A stretch of DNA of 64,000 nucleotides, taken from the NCBI RefSeq assembly GCF_036248255.1, contig NZ_CP109178.1:5952001-6016000 (forward strand). Direction: 5' to 3'. The notes under the pieces are model-generated. The model did not search any database. It was not told the origin of the DNA and worked only from the letters and a program-made list of their open reading frames with translations. The stretch comes from Streptomyces sp. NBC_01717 (GTDB lineage: Bacteria > Actinomycetota > Actinomycetes > Streptomycetales > Streptomycetaceae). Shown piece by piece: positions 8,637 through 17,826 of the stretch. Within the stretch, counting starts at the first letter, position 1. Each line of letters begins with the position of its first letter. The position numbers were made by a program, and so were the translations under genes.

Positions 8637-10112
8637 ATGACTGCCGTACGAACTGACATCACCCCGAAGCCGGCATCCGAGGCGACGAACTCGCCGGCAC
8701 TCTTCCCGACGGGCTTCGTCTGGGGGGCGGCCACGGCCGCCTACCAGGTCGAAGGCGCGGCTGCCGAGGGCGGCCGCACCCCATCCATCTGGGACACCTT
8801 CAGCCACACCCCCGGCAAGGTTCTGGCAGGTGACACCGGCGATGTCGCCGCCGACCACTACCACCGATACCAGGACGACGTGGCGCTGATGAAGGAGCTG
8901 GGGCTGAAGGCCTACCGCTTCTCCGTCTCCTGGTCCCGGGTGCAGCCCACCGGCCGCGGCCCCGCCGTCGAACGCGGCCTGGACTTCTACCGCAAGCTCG
9001 TCGACGAGCTCCTCGAAGCGGGCATCACCCCCGTCGCCACCCTCTACCACTGGGACCTTCCCCAGGAGCTGGAGGACGCGGGCGGCTGGCCCGAGCGGGC
9101 CACCGCCGAGCGTTTCGCCGACTACACCGCCATCATGGCCCGCGCCCTCGGCGACCGGGTCCCCGTGTGGACCACCTTCAACGAGCCGTGGTGCTCGGCC
9201 TTCCTCGGTTACGGCTCCGGCGTGCACGCCCCCGGCCGCACCGAACCGGCGGCCACCCTGCGCGCGGCACACCATCTCAACCTCGCCCATGGACGGGCGA
9301 TCGAGGTACTGCGCGGTCAACTCCCCGCTGGAGCGCAGACCTCGGTCACCCTCAATCTGCACCAGGTCCGCCCGCTGACCGACAGCGCCGCCGACGTGGA
9401 CGCCGCCCGCCGGATCGACGCCGTCGGCAACCGGATCTTCACAGGCCCGATGCTGCGCGGCGCGTACCCCGAGGACCTGATCGCCGACACCTCGCACGTG
9501 GTGGACTGGTCGAAGCTGGTCCACGACGGCGACCTGGCCGCCATCTCCCGCCCCGTCGACGTGCTGGGGGTGAACTACTACACGCCCACGATCGTCTCCA
9601 TGCCGGAAGAGGGCAGGGGCGACTCCCGCGACGACGGCCACGGCAACAGCGACCACTCCCCGTGGACCGGTTCCGAGCAGGTCGCCTTCCACCTCTCCGA
9701 GGGCAAGAAGCGCACCGCGATGAACTGGGCGATCGACCCCGACGGGCTGTACGAACTGCTCATGGACGTCACCCGCGACCACCCGGGCCTGCCCCTGATG
9801 GTCACCGAGAACGGTGCGGCCTTCGATGACCAGGTCTCGCCCGACGGCCGGGTCGACGACCCGGAGCGGATCGAGTACCTGCGCGGCCACCTCGACGCCG
9901 TCCAGCGGGCCGTCGCCGACGGCGCGGATGTCCGCGGCTACTTCCTGTGGTCGCTGATGGACAACTTCGAGTGGGGGTACGGATACTCCAAGCGCTTCGG
10001 CGCGGTCTACGTCGACTACGAGTCCCAGCGCCGCATCCCCAAGGCGAGCGCCCACTGGTACGCCGATGTGATCCGCCGTCACGCGCTTCCCCCGGCCCCC
10101 GAACTCCCCTGA
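8637..10112 (+). CDS. bglC: GH1 beta-glucosidase (cellobiose hydrolysis)
   Basis: 491-residue cytoplasmic family 1 glycosidase with no signal peptide. It cuts imported cellobiose or cellotriose to glucose. The acid/base is Glu183 in TTFNEPW and the nucleophile is Glu390 in [10 protein letters not shown]. The N-terminal GH1 signature [15 protein letters not shown] and the C-terminal [12 protein letters not shown] are intact. Length is slightly above the family norm because of about 20 extra N-terminal residues. It is the last gene of the ceb cluster before cebR, and a near-perfect CebR operator covers its ribosome site. Confidence 0.93.
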   Translation: MTAVRTDITPKPASEATNSPALFPTGFVWGAATAAYQVEGAAAEGGRTPSIWDTFSHTPGKVLAGDTGDVAADHYHRYQDDVALMKELGLKAYRFSVSWSRVQPTGRGPAVERGLDFYRKLVDELLEAGITPVATLYHWDLPQELEDAGGWPERATAERFADYTAIMARALGDRVPVWTTFNEPWCSAFLGYGSGVHAPGRTEPAATLRAAHHLNLAHGRAIEVLRGQLPAGAQTSVTLNLHQVRPLTDSAADVDAARRIDAVGNRIFTGPMLRGAYPEDLIADTSHVVDWSKLVHDGDLAAISRPVDVLGVNYYTPTIVSMPEEGRGDSRDDGHGNSDHSPWTGSEQVAFHLSEGKKRTAMNWAIDPDGLYELLMDVTRDHPGLPLMVTENGAAFDDQVSPDGRVDDPERIEYLRGHLDAVQRAVADGADVRGYFLWSLMDNFEWGYGYSKRFGAVYVDYESQRRIPKASAHWYADVIRRHALPPAPELP

Positions 10113-10152
10113 CTTTCCTGGGGGCTGTCCCGCGGGCAGACACGCGTGACAG

Positions 10153-10189
10153 ACGACGGAGACCCGGCCCCGTGCCGGGTCTCCGTCGT
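10153..10189 (+). terminator. Terminator after bglC
   Basis: A perfect 16-bp stem (10153-10168 with 10174-10189) with loop CCCGT ends in GTCGTTT. It separates bglC from the cebR promoter region. Confidence 0.88.
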
Positions 10190-10285
10190 TTCCGCAGCTC
10201 CCGTTGTTCCGGCCGGCTCCCGGATGTGCATCCGCAGATCCGGTACCCCATGGCCACCTGCACCGGGCGCCGCCATCCCGTAAGG

Positions 10286-10299
10286 TGGGAGCGCTCCCA
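10286..10299. promoter_or_regulatory. CebR operator upstream of cebR
   Basis: An exact TGGGAGCGCTCCCA lies 112 bases before the cebR start. It implies autoregulation. The following 110 bases up to the start are less G+C-rich (TTGGTTTGGTTATCTGACTA region) and may hold the promoter. Confidence 0.9.
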
Positions 10300-10410
10300 T
10301 AGTTGGGGCCCGGCAGGCCTTCCGAGGTCGGACAGGTGTCACGGGGTCCAACAGGTGGACTTGGTTTGGTTATCTGACTATGAGAAGTTGACCGCGAACG
10401 GGAGGCAGCC

Positions 10411-11442
10411 ATGGCGGCAGCGCGAGTACGGAGCGGCGGGCGGCCCACGCTCGAAGAGGTCGCGGCACGGGCCGGAGTCGGGCGTGGCACGGCCTCACGG
10501 GTCATCAACGGCTCGCCGCGGGTCAGCGAGCACACCCGTGAGGCGGTCGAAGCCGCCGTCGCCGAGCTGGGATACGTACCCAACCGCGCGGCCCGCGCAC
10601 TCGCCGGAAACCGCACGGACGCCATCGCCCTCGTCGTACCGGAGCCCGAGACCCGGTTCTTCGCCGAGCCGTACTTCTCGGACATCGTCCGCGGGGTCGG
10701 CGCGGCCCTGGCCGACACCGAGATGCAGCTGCTGCTCACCCTCGTCGGCAACGACCGCGAGCGGAAGCGGCTGGCCCAGTATCTGACCGCGCACCGCGTC
10801 GACGGCGTGCTGCTGGTCTCCGTGCACGCCGACGACCCGCTGCCCGACCTGCTGGAACAGCTCGGCATGCCGGCCGTGATGAGCGGCCGCAGATCCGCCT
10901 CCGAGACGCTCGCCGCGGTCGACTCCGACAACTTCGAGGGTGCCCGCGGCGCCGTCGACCATCTGATCTCCCGCGGGCGCCGCTCCATCGCCACGATCAC
11001 CGGGCGCCTCGATGTGTACGGCGCGCAGCGCCGCCTCGACGGCTACCGCAAGGCGGTCGCGGCGGCCGGTCTCGGCCCGGACGAGCAGCTGATCGCCCCC
11101 GCCGACTTCACCGAGGAGGGCGGCGCCCGTGCCATGCGGGAGCTGCTCGCCCGCCGCCCCGATGTGGACGCGGTCTTCGCCGCCTCCGACGTGATGGCCG
11201 CGGGCGCCCGTCAGGTACTCCGCGAGGCGGGCCGGCGCATCCCGGACGATGTGGCGCTGATCGGCTTCGACGACTCGGCCGTGGCCCGTCACATGGACCC
11301 GGCGCTCACCAGCGTGCGCCAGCCGATCGAAGAGATGGGCCGGGTGATGACGCGGGTGCTGCTCCAGGAGATCGCGGGCGAGAACGAGGAGCGCCCGCAG
11401 ATCGTGCTCCCGACGGAACTCGTCGTCCGCGATTCGTCCTGA
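10411..11442 (+). CDS. cebR: LacI-family cellobiose repressor
   Basis: 343-residue repressor. The LacI helix-turn-helix is at about 13-35 (LEEVAARAGVGRGTASRVIN) with the hinge helix near RAARALAG. A periplasmic-binding-protein-like effector domain follows. ATG at 10411 has GGGAGG 8 bases upstream. Three matching operators in the same locus (4848, 8622, 10286) identify it as CebR, which releases DNA on binding cello-oligosaccharides. Unlike arrangements where cebR precedes cebE, here it follows bglC in the same direction. Confidence 0.93.
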   Translation: MAAARVRSGGRPTLEEVAARAGVGRGTASRVINGSPRVSEHTREAVEAAVAELGYVPNRAARALAGNRTDAIALVVPEPETRFFAEPYFSDIVRGVGAALADTEMQLLLTLVGNDRERKRLAQYLTAHRVDGVLLVSVHADDPLPDLLEQLGMPAVMSGRRSASETLAAVDSDNFEGARGAVDHLISRGRRSIATITGRLDVYGAQRRLDGYRKAVAAAGLGPDEQLIAPADFTEEGGARAMRELLARRPDVDAVFAASDVMAAGARQVLREAGRRIPDDVALIGFDDSAVARHMDPALTSVRQPIEEMGRVMTRVLLQEIAGENEERPQIVLPTELVVRDSS

Positions 11443-11525
11443 CGGCCGCCCCGGGCCGGAAGCCAGGGGTGATGACCGTCACATAGGGGCCTCGTGAGGG
11501 AGGCTCAGTCGCACGGGCACACGAG

Positions 11526-11555
11526 AAGGGCCCCGGTCCGAAGACCGGGGCCCTT
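11526..11555. terminator. Bidirectional terminator between cebR and tRNA-His
   Basis: A perfect 13-bp stem (AAGGGCCCCGGTC at 11526-11538, complement 11543-11555) has a 4-base loop. It lies 83 bases after cebR and 8 bases beyond the tRNA 3' end, so it can serve both convergent units. Confidence 0.88.
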
Positions 11556-11563
11556 CCCTTCAG

Positions 11564-11637
11564 GGTGAGTAACGGGACTCGAACCCGCGACATCCTGGAC
11601 CACAACCAGGTGCTCTACCATCTGAGCTATACCCACC
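11564..11637 (-). tRNA. tRNA-His (anticodon GTG)
   Basis: Read on the minus strand, the 74 bases fold into a full cloverleaf. The acceptor stem GTGGGTA pairs with TACTCAC, plus the extra G(-1):C73 pair diagnostic of tRNA-His. The D arm is GCTCAGATGGTAGAGC, the anticodon stem CCTGG/CCAGG encloses TTGTGGT with anticodon GTG, and the T arm contains GGTTCGAGTCC. CCA is not encoded. A possible -10 (TACACT) lies about 40 bases upstream. Confidence 0.96.
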
Positions 11638-11762
11638 ATGTCCGGTCTTTTTCTGACCGGCCGAGAAAAAGTGTACAGGGTCCGAGAGGGTGCTCGCGCC
11701 CTTGTTGTTGAGCCGCTGATCCCAGGCCTTGAAACACTCGTGACCAGCGGCTTCCCAAGATC

Positions 11763-12365
11763 CTAAGCCGACTGCTGCGTCAGGCGTGTCGCAATGGCCT
11801 TCGCCTGCTCGGAGTCGGGCCCGGGCTGCGGTACGAAGACCGCTTCCCGGTAGTACCGCAGCTCCGTGATGGAGTCACGGATGTCCGCGAGCGCCCGGTG
11901 GTTGCCGTTCTTCTCCGGGCTGTTGAAGTACGCCTTCGGGTACCAGCGGCGGGCCAGCTCCTTGATCGAGGACACATCGACGATCCGGTAGTGGAGGTAG
12001 CCCTCCAGAGCCGCCATGTCACGGGCCAGGAAGCCACGGTCGGTACCGACCGTGTTTCCGCAGAGCGGGGCCTTGCCCGGCTCCTTCACGTGCTCGCGCA
12101 CGTAGGCCAGCACCTGGGCCTCGGCGTCGGTCAGGGTGGTGCCGCCGGCCAGCTCGTCGAGGAGGCCCGAGGCGGTGTGCATCTGCCGCACCACCTCGGG
12201 CATCGTCTCCAGGGTCCTGTCCGGCGGGCGGATCACGATGTCCACCCCTTCGCCGAGCACGTTCAACTCCGAGTCGGTGACCAGTGCGGCCACCTCGATG
12301 AGTGCGTCTTCCGTCAACGAGAGCCCGGTCATCTCGCAGTCGATCCACACCATGCGATCGTTCAT
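11763..12365 (-). CDS. orn: Oligoribonuclease
   Basis: 200-residue DEDDh 3'-5' exoribonuclease that degrades 2-5 nt RNAs and linearised cyclic-di-nucleotides. Exo I motif is MVWIDCEMTGL (Asp and Glu ligands); Exo III is near the C terminus in NHRALADIRDSI, giving the His and Asp. The start is ATG 12365, since the family starts just before the DxE motif; upstream in-frame sequence is arginine-rich and unlike protein. It lies 10 bases after adpA on the same strand, the adpA-ornA arrangement conserved in Streptomyces, so the two are probably cotranscribed. Confidence 0.95.
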   Translation of the reverse strand: MNDRMVWIDCEMTGLSLTEDALIEVAALVTDSELNVLGEGVDIVIRPPDRTLETMPEVVRQMHTASGLLDELAGGTTLTDAEAQVLAYVREHVKEPGKAPLCGNTVGTDRGFLARDMAALEGYLHYRIVDVSSIKELARRWYPKAYFNSPEKNGNHRALADIRDSITELRYYREAVFVPQPGPDSEQAKAIATRLTQQSA

Positions 12366-12375
12366 ACGCCCCACC

Positions 12376-13605
12376 CTACGGGGCCCTGCGCTGCCCCGGC
12401 AGGGTCGGGCGCCCCGTGGCGTACGCATCGGACCCCGGCTTCCCGTGCTCCGGCTGACCCGTACCGACCGCCGTGGAGGCCGCGGCGCCCGACGGGGTCC
12501 CCGTCGCACCGGGCCGTCGGCTCGCGGACGTGCCCTGTGCGGGCACGACCGTCTCGATCGCGGTCGCCACCGGGTCCAGCGCCCCGGCCTGCGGACGGCG
12601 GGCCCGGTAGGCGGCCCGGTACGCGGCCGGGGAGGAGCCCAGCTGGCGCCGGAAGTGTCCGCGCAGCGCGACCGGCGAGCGGAAGCCGCAGCGGCCCGCG
12701 ACCTCGTCGACCGAGTAGTCGGACGTCTCCAGCAGCCGCTGCGCCTGCAGCACCCGCTGGGTGATCAGCCACTGGAGCGGTGCGCTGCCGGTGAGCGAAC
12801 GGAACCTGCGGTCGAAGGTCCGCCTGCTCATGTAGGCGCGCCCGGCCAGCGTCTCCACGTCGAACTGCTCGTGCAGATGCTCCAGCGCCCAGGCCACGAC
12901 CTCGGCGAGCGGGTCGGAGCCGATCTCCTCGGGTAAAGACCTGTCGAGGTAGCGCTCCTGACCGCCACTGCGCCGCGGCGGGACCACGAGCCGGCGGGCC
13001 AGCGCACCGGCGGCCTCCGTGCCGTGGTCCGTGCGGACTATGTGCAGACAGAGGTCGATGCCGGCGGCCGTCCCGGCGGAGGTGAGCACATCACCGTCGT
13101 CGACGAACAGCTCACGCGGATCGACATGGACCGACGGATAGCGCTTGGCCAGCGTCGGTGCGTACATCCAGTGCGTGGTGGCCGGGCGGCCGTCCAGCAG
13201 GCCCGCGGCGGCGAGCACGAACGCCCCGGTGCACAGCCCGACGATGCGGGCCCCCTCCTCGTGGGCACGGCGCAGCGCGTCCAGCGCCTCGGCGGGCGGC
13301 GGAGAGGTGATCGAACGCCAGGCGGGCACCACGACGGTGCCTGCCCTGCTGATCGCCTCCAGCCCGTAGGGCGTGGTGAGTTCGAGTCCCCCCGTGGTCC
13401 GCAGCGGTCCCTCTTCCCCGCCGCAGACAAGCAGTCGGTAGCGCGGAACTCCCGCGTCCTGGCGGTCGATTCCGAACACGGAGAGCGGGATGGAGCTCTC
13501 GAAGATGGGGCCGCCGCTGAACAGCAGCACGGCGACGACTTCCCGACGTCGTCGTCCGCTGAGCTTTCGTACAGCCTCCGTTGCGGCGGCGGAGTCCTGG
13601 CTCAT
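12376..13605 (-). CDS. adpA: AdpA, central developmental regulator
   Basis: 409-residue GlxA/AraC-family regulator of morphological development and secondary metabolism. The N-terminal DJ-1/PfpI-type dimerisation domain spans about 20-195 (VAVLLFSGGPIFESSIPLSV). The C-terminal AraC domain with two helix-turn-helix units lies at about 235-330 (LAGRAYMSRRTFDRRF; VDEVAGRCGFRSPVALRGHF). The tail after 340 is variable and low in complexity, as in orthologs. A TTA leucine codon interrupts the linker, making translation depend on bldA tRNA. Identity is very strong from near-verbatim recall of the family and from the ornA neighbour. Upstream is a long control region. Confidence 0.97.
   Translation of the reverse strand: MSQDSAAATEAVRKLSGRRRREVVAVLLFSGGPIFESSIPLSVFGIDRQDAGVPRYRLLVCGGEEGPLRTTGGLELTTPYGLEAISRAGTVVVPAWRSITSPPPAEALDALRRAHEEGARIVGLCTGAFVLAAAGLLDGRPATTHWMYAPTLAKRYPSVHVDPRELFVDDGDVLTSAGTAAGIDLCLHIVRTDHGTEAAGALARRLVVPPRRSGGQERYLDRSLPEEIGSDPLAEVVAWALEHLHEQFDVETLAGRAYMSRRTFDRRFRSLTGSAPLQWLITQRVLQAQRLLETSDYSVDEVAGRCGFRSPVALRGHFRRQLGSSPAAYRAAYRARRPQAGALDPVATAIETVVPAQGTSASRRPGATGTPSGAAASTAVGTGQPEHGKPGSDAYATGRPTLPGQRRAP
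12934..12936 (-). other. TTA (bldA-dependent) codon in adpA
   Basis: The sequence GGGTAAAGAC at 12931-12940 reads on the minus strand as TCT TTA CCC, placing the rare TTA at codon 224, in the linker between the dimerisation and DNA-binding domains. This is the same site as the known bldA switch in Streptomyces adpA genes. Confidence 0.95.
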
Positions 13606-14579
13606 GACGCTAAGCCCCCCTCGGTGTTCGCGTCTCCCTGGTCCTTACGGGCCTGTCGCTCCTGCACATTTCCCCTCGGTCTTGCGCGAGTCCCCAGTCT
13701 TCGGCACCCAAGATCGAATCTACTGCGTCCCGCGGTGCCGGCGTGACAAGTTGACCAACCAGGACTATGTCGACAAGGCAACTTGGCGGGAAGCATTCGA
13801 TCACGAAGCGTTTCACTCAGAAGCCGTGCAGGGAAGTACGCCTCGCATTCGTGGCCCGTCCCCGTCGGGTGGAAGCGTACCGCCTGGTCTCTTCTTGCCT
13901 GGTGGCAAGGGGGTTGATCGGCCAATTCCCCAAGGAATGGGCAGGGGTGAGAAGTTGGCTGAAAATATACGGTTGCGCAAGTCTGAATCCGTCGTTTGAC
14001 CGGCGCACAACCCCGACGATACGACTGCGCCCGTACGCCCCCGTGGTCCGGTGGGTGCGGCGGGATCCGGCAGGCCGCGAGGGGGGACGGCGGAACCGGC
14101 ACGGATGGCGGCATCCGGTCGGTGGGTGTACCGGCGGACGGGTCGGCGGATGTGCCGAACGCCACGCGGGCGACCGGCGCCGGTGAACAGCTGAACACCG
14201 CCGCGGCGACGGTTTCCGGCATCGCTCCGCCGTGGCGCCCCCGGGTGCTGCTCTTCGGTGCGGAGCGTGCGGTGCCGTAACTCTGCGGCGCCGGCGTGTG
14301 GCCGATGGCGCCCTCCTACCCGCCGGTCGCCGAGTGCGGTCTCCTGCTCACGCAAGCTTCGATGTACTACGCAACCGGCATTGCCATACGGGGCCGCCTC
14401 GGGCATGCTCCCTGGAACGTCGCACGCGCTTTGCGGGGGTCTGGGCAGTGGAGGAGTGGCGCCGTACCCTTGGGGGTAAGGGGTTGGGAAGATGATTCCC
14501 GGACACCACATCACCGCCCGCTGATACACCTTCCCCAAGCCGCTCACTCCTCACGAGGACTCTCTTCGCCGAGACACCG
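13606..14579. promoter_or_regulatory. Long adpA upstream control region
   Basis: This 974-base stretch separates adpA from the divergent stress-protein gene. Open frames on both strands lack codon bias and domain matches, so I call no gene. It is locally A+T-richer than its surroundings (for example 13950-14000, GAAAATATACGG). One near match to the AdpA consensus TGGCSNGWWY is TGGCGGGAAG at 13784-13793 (last base off). Long leaders with several regulator sites are known for adpA in other Streptomyces; individual sites here are not provable by eye. adpA has a G-rich ribosome site about 10 bases before its ATG. Confidence 0.55.
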
Positions 14580-15101
14580 ATGGCCGGTCACGAAATCCCC
14601 GAACCCGCGGACCGCAAGCAGGTAGCCGACCCTCTGTCGGACCAGCAGGCGGTCGAAGAAACACGTCATTCCTGCGATCCCGCCTTCCGGCATGGGGTCG
14701 TGGTCGGCTTCGACGGCTCCACGTCCAGTGAGCGAGCCCTCGCCTATGCCATCGGAATGGCCCGGAGATCAGGTTCCGGTCTGATCATCGTCCATGTCGC
14801 CAACCGGTTGCCGACCACGGTCTGGGCAGGCTGTGAGCCGCCCGTCTTCGTCGACGTTCCCGACCACCGCACCGAGGTCCTCGGGCTCGAGCTCGCCTGT
14901 GCGGACTACCTCTCCGAGGTGCCGTGGGTGCTCGTCGAGCGGGGCGGCGACATCTGCCACGAGCTGGAGGACGTGGGCCGGGAGTACTCGGCCGACGCGA
15001 TCGTCGTCGGCTCCACGCACGGCATCGTCGGCCGGATCTTCGGCTCGGTGGCGGGGCGGCTGGCGCGGCGCGCGCAGCGCCCCGTCGTGGTCATTCCCTA
15101 G
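14580..15101 (+). CDS. Universal stress protein (UspA family)
   Basis: 173-residue single-domain USP. After about 35 polar residues the fold begins at HGVVVGFDGSTSSERAL. The ATP-binding signature near the C terminus reads GSTHGIVGRIFGS followed by VAGRLARRAQRPVVVIP, matching G-2x-G-9x-G(S/T), so it should bind ATP. The start is weakly supported: ATG at 14580 has only a poor ribosome site (GAGA) in front, and a start nearer the domain is possible. Its role in dormancy or stress is inferred from the family. It is divergent from adpA. Confidence 0.85.
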   Translation: MAGHEIPEPADRKQVADPLSDQQAVEETRHSCDPAFRHGVVVGFDGSTSSERALAYAIGMARRSGSGLIIVHVANRLPTTVWAGCEPPVFVDVPDHRTEVLGLELACADYLSEVPWVLVERGGDICHELEDVGREYSADAIVVGSTHGIVGRIFGSVAGRLARRAQRPVVVIP

Positions 15102-15277
15102 CGCGGGCTCCTGGCGGACCCTCGGTGATCGCTCGCTGCACCCTCGTTCTCCGACGTGGCGTCAACTCGCCGTTGGAAACAGGCAATCTACTCGCCCGTA
15201 GAGGTGGATTGTGCGCTTGTGAAGGGTACATAAAGGTCGCTGGGAAACAGCATCACTGCCTTTGAAGGGAGCCCGCC

Positions 15278-15850
15278 GTGGACAATGACGTCTCTGCGGG
15301 GAACAGCAGCACCTCCACCCTCGGCCATCTCGCCCTGGGACTCACCCTGTTGGCGTTCGGTATCGGTCACACCGGGGTCATCGACGGTGTGACGGCGGCC
15401 GACGCCGTCTCGCTCGCGCTGTATGTCGGCGGTATAGCCCTGTTCGTCGCCGGACTGCTGGAGTTCCGCGCCGGCAGCGGTTTCACCGGCACGGCCTTCG
15501 TCGGACTCGGCGCCTTCTGGTTCACCTGGGGCACCGGTGCCGATGCCCAAGTCTCCAGTCATGCGGCGGGCCTGTTCCTGCTGCTCTGGGCGCTGTTCGC
15601 ACTGAGCCTGGCCCTCGGGTCGGCCGGCGGCGGTCTGCTCGCCCAGGGGACGTACGGACTGCTCTTCCTGGGGCTTCTGCTCCTGGGCGTCGGGCAGTTC
15701 GCCGACAGCGACGGGCTCGGCAAGGTCGGCGGCTGGCTCGCCGCGGTGGCCGGTCTCGCCGCCTGGTACGGGGCGACGGCGGCACTGGCCAAGTGGCCGA
15801 CGGTGCTCCCGAAGCGCGCTGCCGGCCGAGGTGTGACGGCCACCGGCTGA
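15278..15850 (+). CDS. GPR1/FUN34/YaaH-family membrane transporter
   Basis: 190-residue integral membrane protein with six predicted helices. The pattern EFRAGSGFTGTAFVGLGAFW and the later LLFLGLLLLGVGQF and AAWYGATAAL segments match the acetate/succinate transporter (SatP) family. The usual N-terminal NPAPLGL box is degenerate here (TLGHLALGL), so substrate is uncertain. GTG at 15278 has GAAGGGA 7 bases upstream. It converges on glmS with a shared terminator. Confidence 0.78.
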   Translation: MDNDVSAGNSSTSTLGHLALGLTLLAFGIGHTGVIDGVTAADAVSLALYVGGIALFVAGLLEFRAGSGFTGTAFVGLGAFWFTWGTGADAQVSSHAAGLFLLLWALFALSLALGSAGGGLLAQGTYGLLFLGLLLLGVGQFADSDGLGKVGGWLAAVAGLAAWYGATAALAKWPTVLPKRAAGRGVTATG

Positions 15851-15887
15851 GGCAGCCGTCGGCCGGTGCGACCGACCGACGCGAGAG

Positions 15888-15926
15888 AGCGGCCCCGTAC
15901 CCGTGGTGGCGTGGTGCGGGGCCGCT
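15888..15926. terminator. Convergent terminator before glmS
   Basis: A 10-bp perfect stem (AGCGGCCCCG at 15888-15897, complement 15917-15926) with a 19-base loop lies between two converging genes. Confidence 0.65.
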
Positions 15927-15952
15927 GTCTGTCCGGCGTACTGCCGCGCGTG

Positions 15953-17782
15953 CTACTCGACCGTGACGGACTTCGCGAGGTTCCGCGGCTTGTCGATGTC
16001 GCGGCCCATGGCCAGCGCCGTGTGGTAGGCGAAGAGCTGGAGCGGGATACCCATCAGGATCGGGTCCAGCTCGTTCTCGTTCTTCGGTACGACGATGGTG
16101 TGGTCGGCCTTCTCCTGCACCTGGTGGGCGACCGCGAGGATCCTGCCGCTGCGGGCCTTGATCTCCTCCATCGCGGCGCGGTTCTTCTCCAGCAGCTCGT
16201 CGTCCGGCACGATCGCGACGGTCGGCATCGCGGGCTCGATCAGGGCCAGCGGGCCGTGCTTCAGCTCGGACGCAGGGTAGGCCTCGGCGTGGATGTACGA
16301 GACCTCCTTGAGCTTCAGCGAGGCCTCGCGGGCGACGGGGTAGCCGCGCACCCGGCCGATGAACATCATCGACTTGGCGTCCGCGTACTCCGCGGCCAGC
16401 TTCTTGATCTCGTCCTCGTTCTCGAGGATCTCGGTGATCTGGGCGGGCAGCTTGCGCAGACCCTCGATGATCCGCTTGCCGTCGGCGACCGACAGGTCGC
16501 GGATCCGGCCGAGGTGCAGGGCGAGCAGCGCGAACGCGACCACCGTATTGGTGAAGCACTTGGTGGAGACGACGCAGACCTCGGGGCCCGCGTGGACGTA
16601 CGTACCGCCGTCGGCCTCCCGGGCGATCGCCGAGCCGACCACGTTGACCACGCCGAGGACGCGGGCGCCCTTGCGCTTGAGCTCCTGGACGGCGGCCAGT
16701 ACGTCGTAGGTCTCACCGGACTGGGAGACCGCGACGTACAGGGTGTCGGGGTCGACGACCGGGTTGCGGTAGCGGAACTCGGAGGCGGGTTCGGCGTCCG
16801 CGGGGATGCGGGCCAGCTCCTCGATCAGCTGGGCGCCGATCTGGCCCGCGTGGTACGAGGTGCCGCAGCCCAGGATCTTGATCCGGCGGACCCCGCGCGC
16901 CTCGCGGGCGTCCAGGTTGAGACCGCCCAGGTGGACGGTGGAGAACCGGTCGTCGATCCGGCCGCGCAGCACCCGGTCGACGGCGTCGGCCTGCTCGGAG
17001 ATCTCCTTGTGCATGTACGTGTCGTGGCCGCCCATGTCGTACGACTCGGCCTCCCACTCCACGGTGGTCGGCGTGGCCGTCGTGCGGGAGCCCTCGGTGG
17101 TGTACGTACGGAAGTCGTCGGCCTTGAGGGTGGCCATCTCGCCGTCGTCGAGGGTGACGACCTGGCGGGTGTGGGCGACCAGCGCGGCGACGTCGGAGGC
17201 GACGAACATCTCCTTCTCGCCGATGCCGAGGACGACCGGGGAGCCGTTGCGGGCGACGACGATGCGGTCGTTGAAGTCGGCGTGCATGACGGCGATGCCG
17301 TATGTGCCCTCGATGGAGCGCAGGGCCTCGCGGACCTTCTCCTCCAGGGTGTCCGCCTGCGCGCGGGCGATCAGGTGGACCAGCACCTCGGTGTCGGTCT
17401 CGGAGAGGAAGACGACGCCGTCGGCGACGAGCTTCGCACGGAGCTCGGAGGCGTTGTCGATGATGCCGTTGTGGACGACGGCGACCTTGTGGTCGGCGTC
17501 CAGGTGCGGGTGCGCGTTCTCGTCGCTCGGGGCGCCGTGGGTGGCCCAGCGGGTGTGGGCGATACCGGTGGTGCCGGTGAAGCGCTTGGGGATACGGGCC
17601 TCCAGCTCGCGGACCCGGCCCTTGGCCTTGACCATCTTCAGCGCGGCGGGCTTCCCGGCCGTGGCCTTGCCTGTGACGACGATGCCCGCGGAGTCGTAAC
17701 CCCGGTACTCCAGCCGCTGCAGTCCTTCCAGCAGCAGCGGAGCCACGTCACGCTTCCCGATGTATCCGACGATTCCGCACAT
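15953..17782 (-). CDS. glmS: Glucosamine-6-phosphate synthase
   Basis: 609-residue glutamine:fructose-6-phosphate aminotransferase, the first step to UDP-GlcNAc. The N terminus is MCGIVGYIG, with Cys2 as the glutaminase nucleophile after Met removal; glutaminase elements THTRWATHG-like (HTRWATHG) and HNGIIDN follow. Two SIS isomerase domains occupy about 290-600 (GCGTSYHAG; SQSGETYDV) and the C-terminal tail is AKSVTVE. Full length. It sits close to the GH20 hexosaminidase, so cell-wall amino-sugar synthesis and chitin use lie side by side. A small gene follows upstream on the same strand. Confidence 0.96.
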   Translation of the reverse strand: MCGIVGYIGKRDVAPLLLEGLQRLEYRGYDSAGIVVTGKATAGKPAALKMVKAKGRVRELEARIPKRFTGTTGIAHTRWATHGAPSDENAHPHLDADHKVAVVHNGIIDNASELRAKLVADGVVFLSETDTEVLVHLIARAQADTLEEKVREALRSIEGTYGIAVMHADFNDRIVVARNGSPVVLGIGEKEMFVASDVAALVAHTRQVVTLDDGEMATLKADDFRTYTTEGSRTTATPTTVEWEAESYDMGGHDTYMHKEISEQADAVDRVLRGRIDDRFSTVHLGGLNLDAREARGVRRIKILGCGTSYHAGQIGAQLIEELARIPADAEPASEFRYRNPVVDPDTLYVAVSQSGETYDVLAAVQELKRKGARVLGVVNVVGSAIAREADGGTYVHAGPEVCVVSTKCFTNTVVAFALLALHLGRIRDLSVADGKRIIEGLRKLPAQITEILENEDEIKKLAAEYADAKSMMFIGRVRGYPVAREASLKLKEVSYIHAEAYPASELKHGPLALIEPAMPTVAIVPDDELLEKNRAAMEEIKARSGRILAVAHQVQEKADHTIVVPKNENELDPILMGIPLQLFAYHTALAMGRDIDKPRNLAKSVTVE

Positions 17783-17826
17783 ATGGTCTCTGCCCCTCCA
17801 TCGACGTACTGGTGAGTGCCCGTTGT

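Noticed and set aside
6158..8734. Very long minus-strand open frame (about 858 codons) opposite cebE-cebG
   Set aside because: It mirrors three well-supported plus-strand genes, is rich in His/Arg/Asp/Gly repeats, and shows no domain. High G+C removes stop codons in antisense frames.
13606..14579. Protein genes upstream of adpA on either strand
   Set aside because: The open frames overlap each other, lack third-position bias and ribosome sites, and give proteins without recognisable features.
15866..17815. Plus-strand 649-codon open frame opposite glmS
   Set aside because: It is the antisense shadow of an unmistakable GlmS and has the valine/leucine/glycine/asp-rich composition expected of such shadows.
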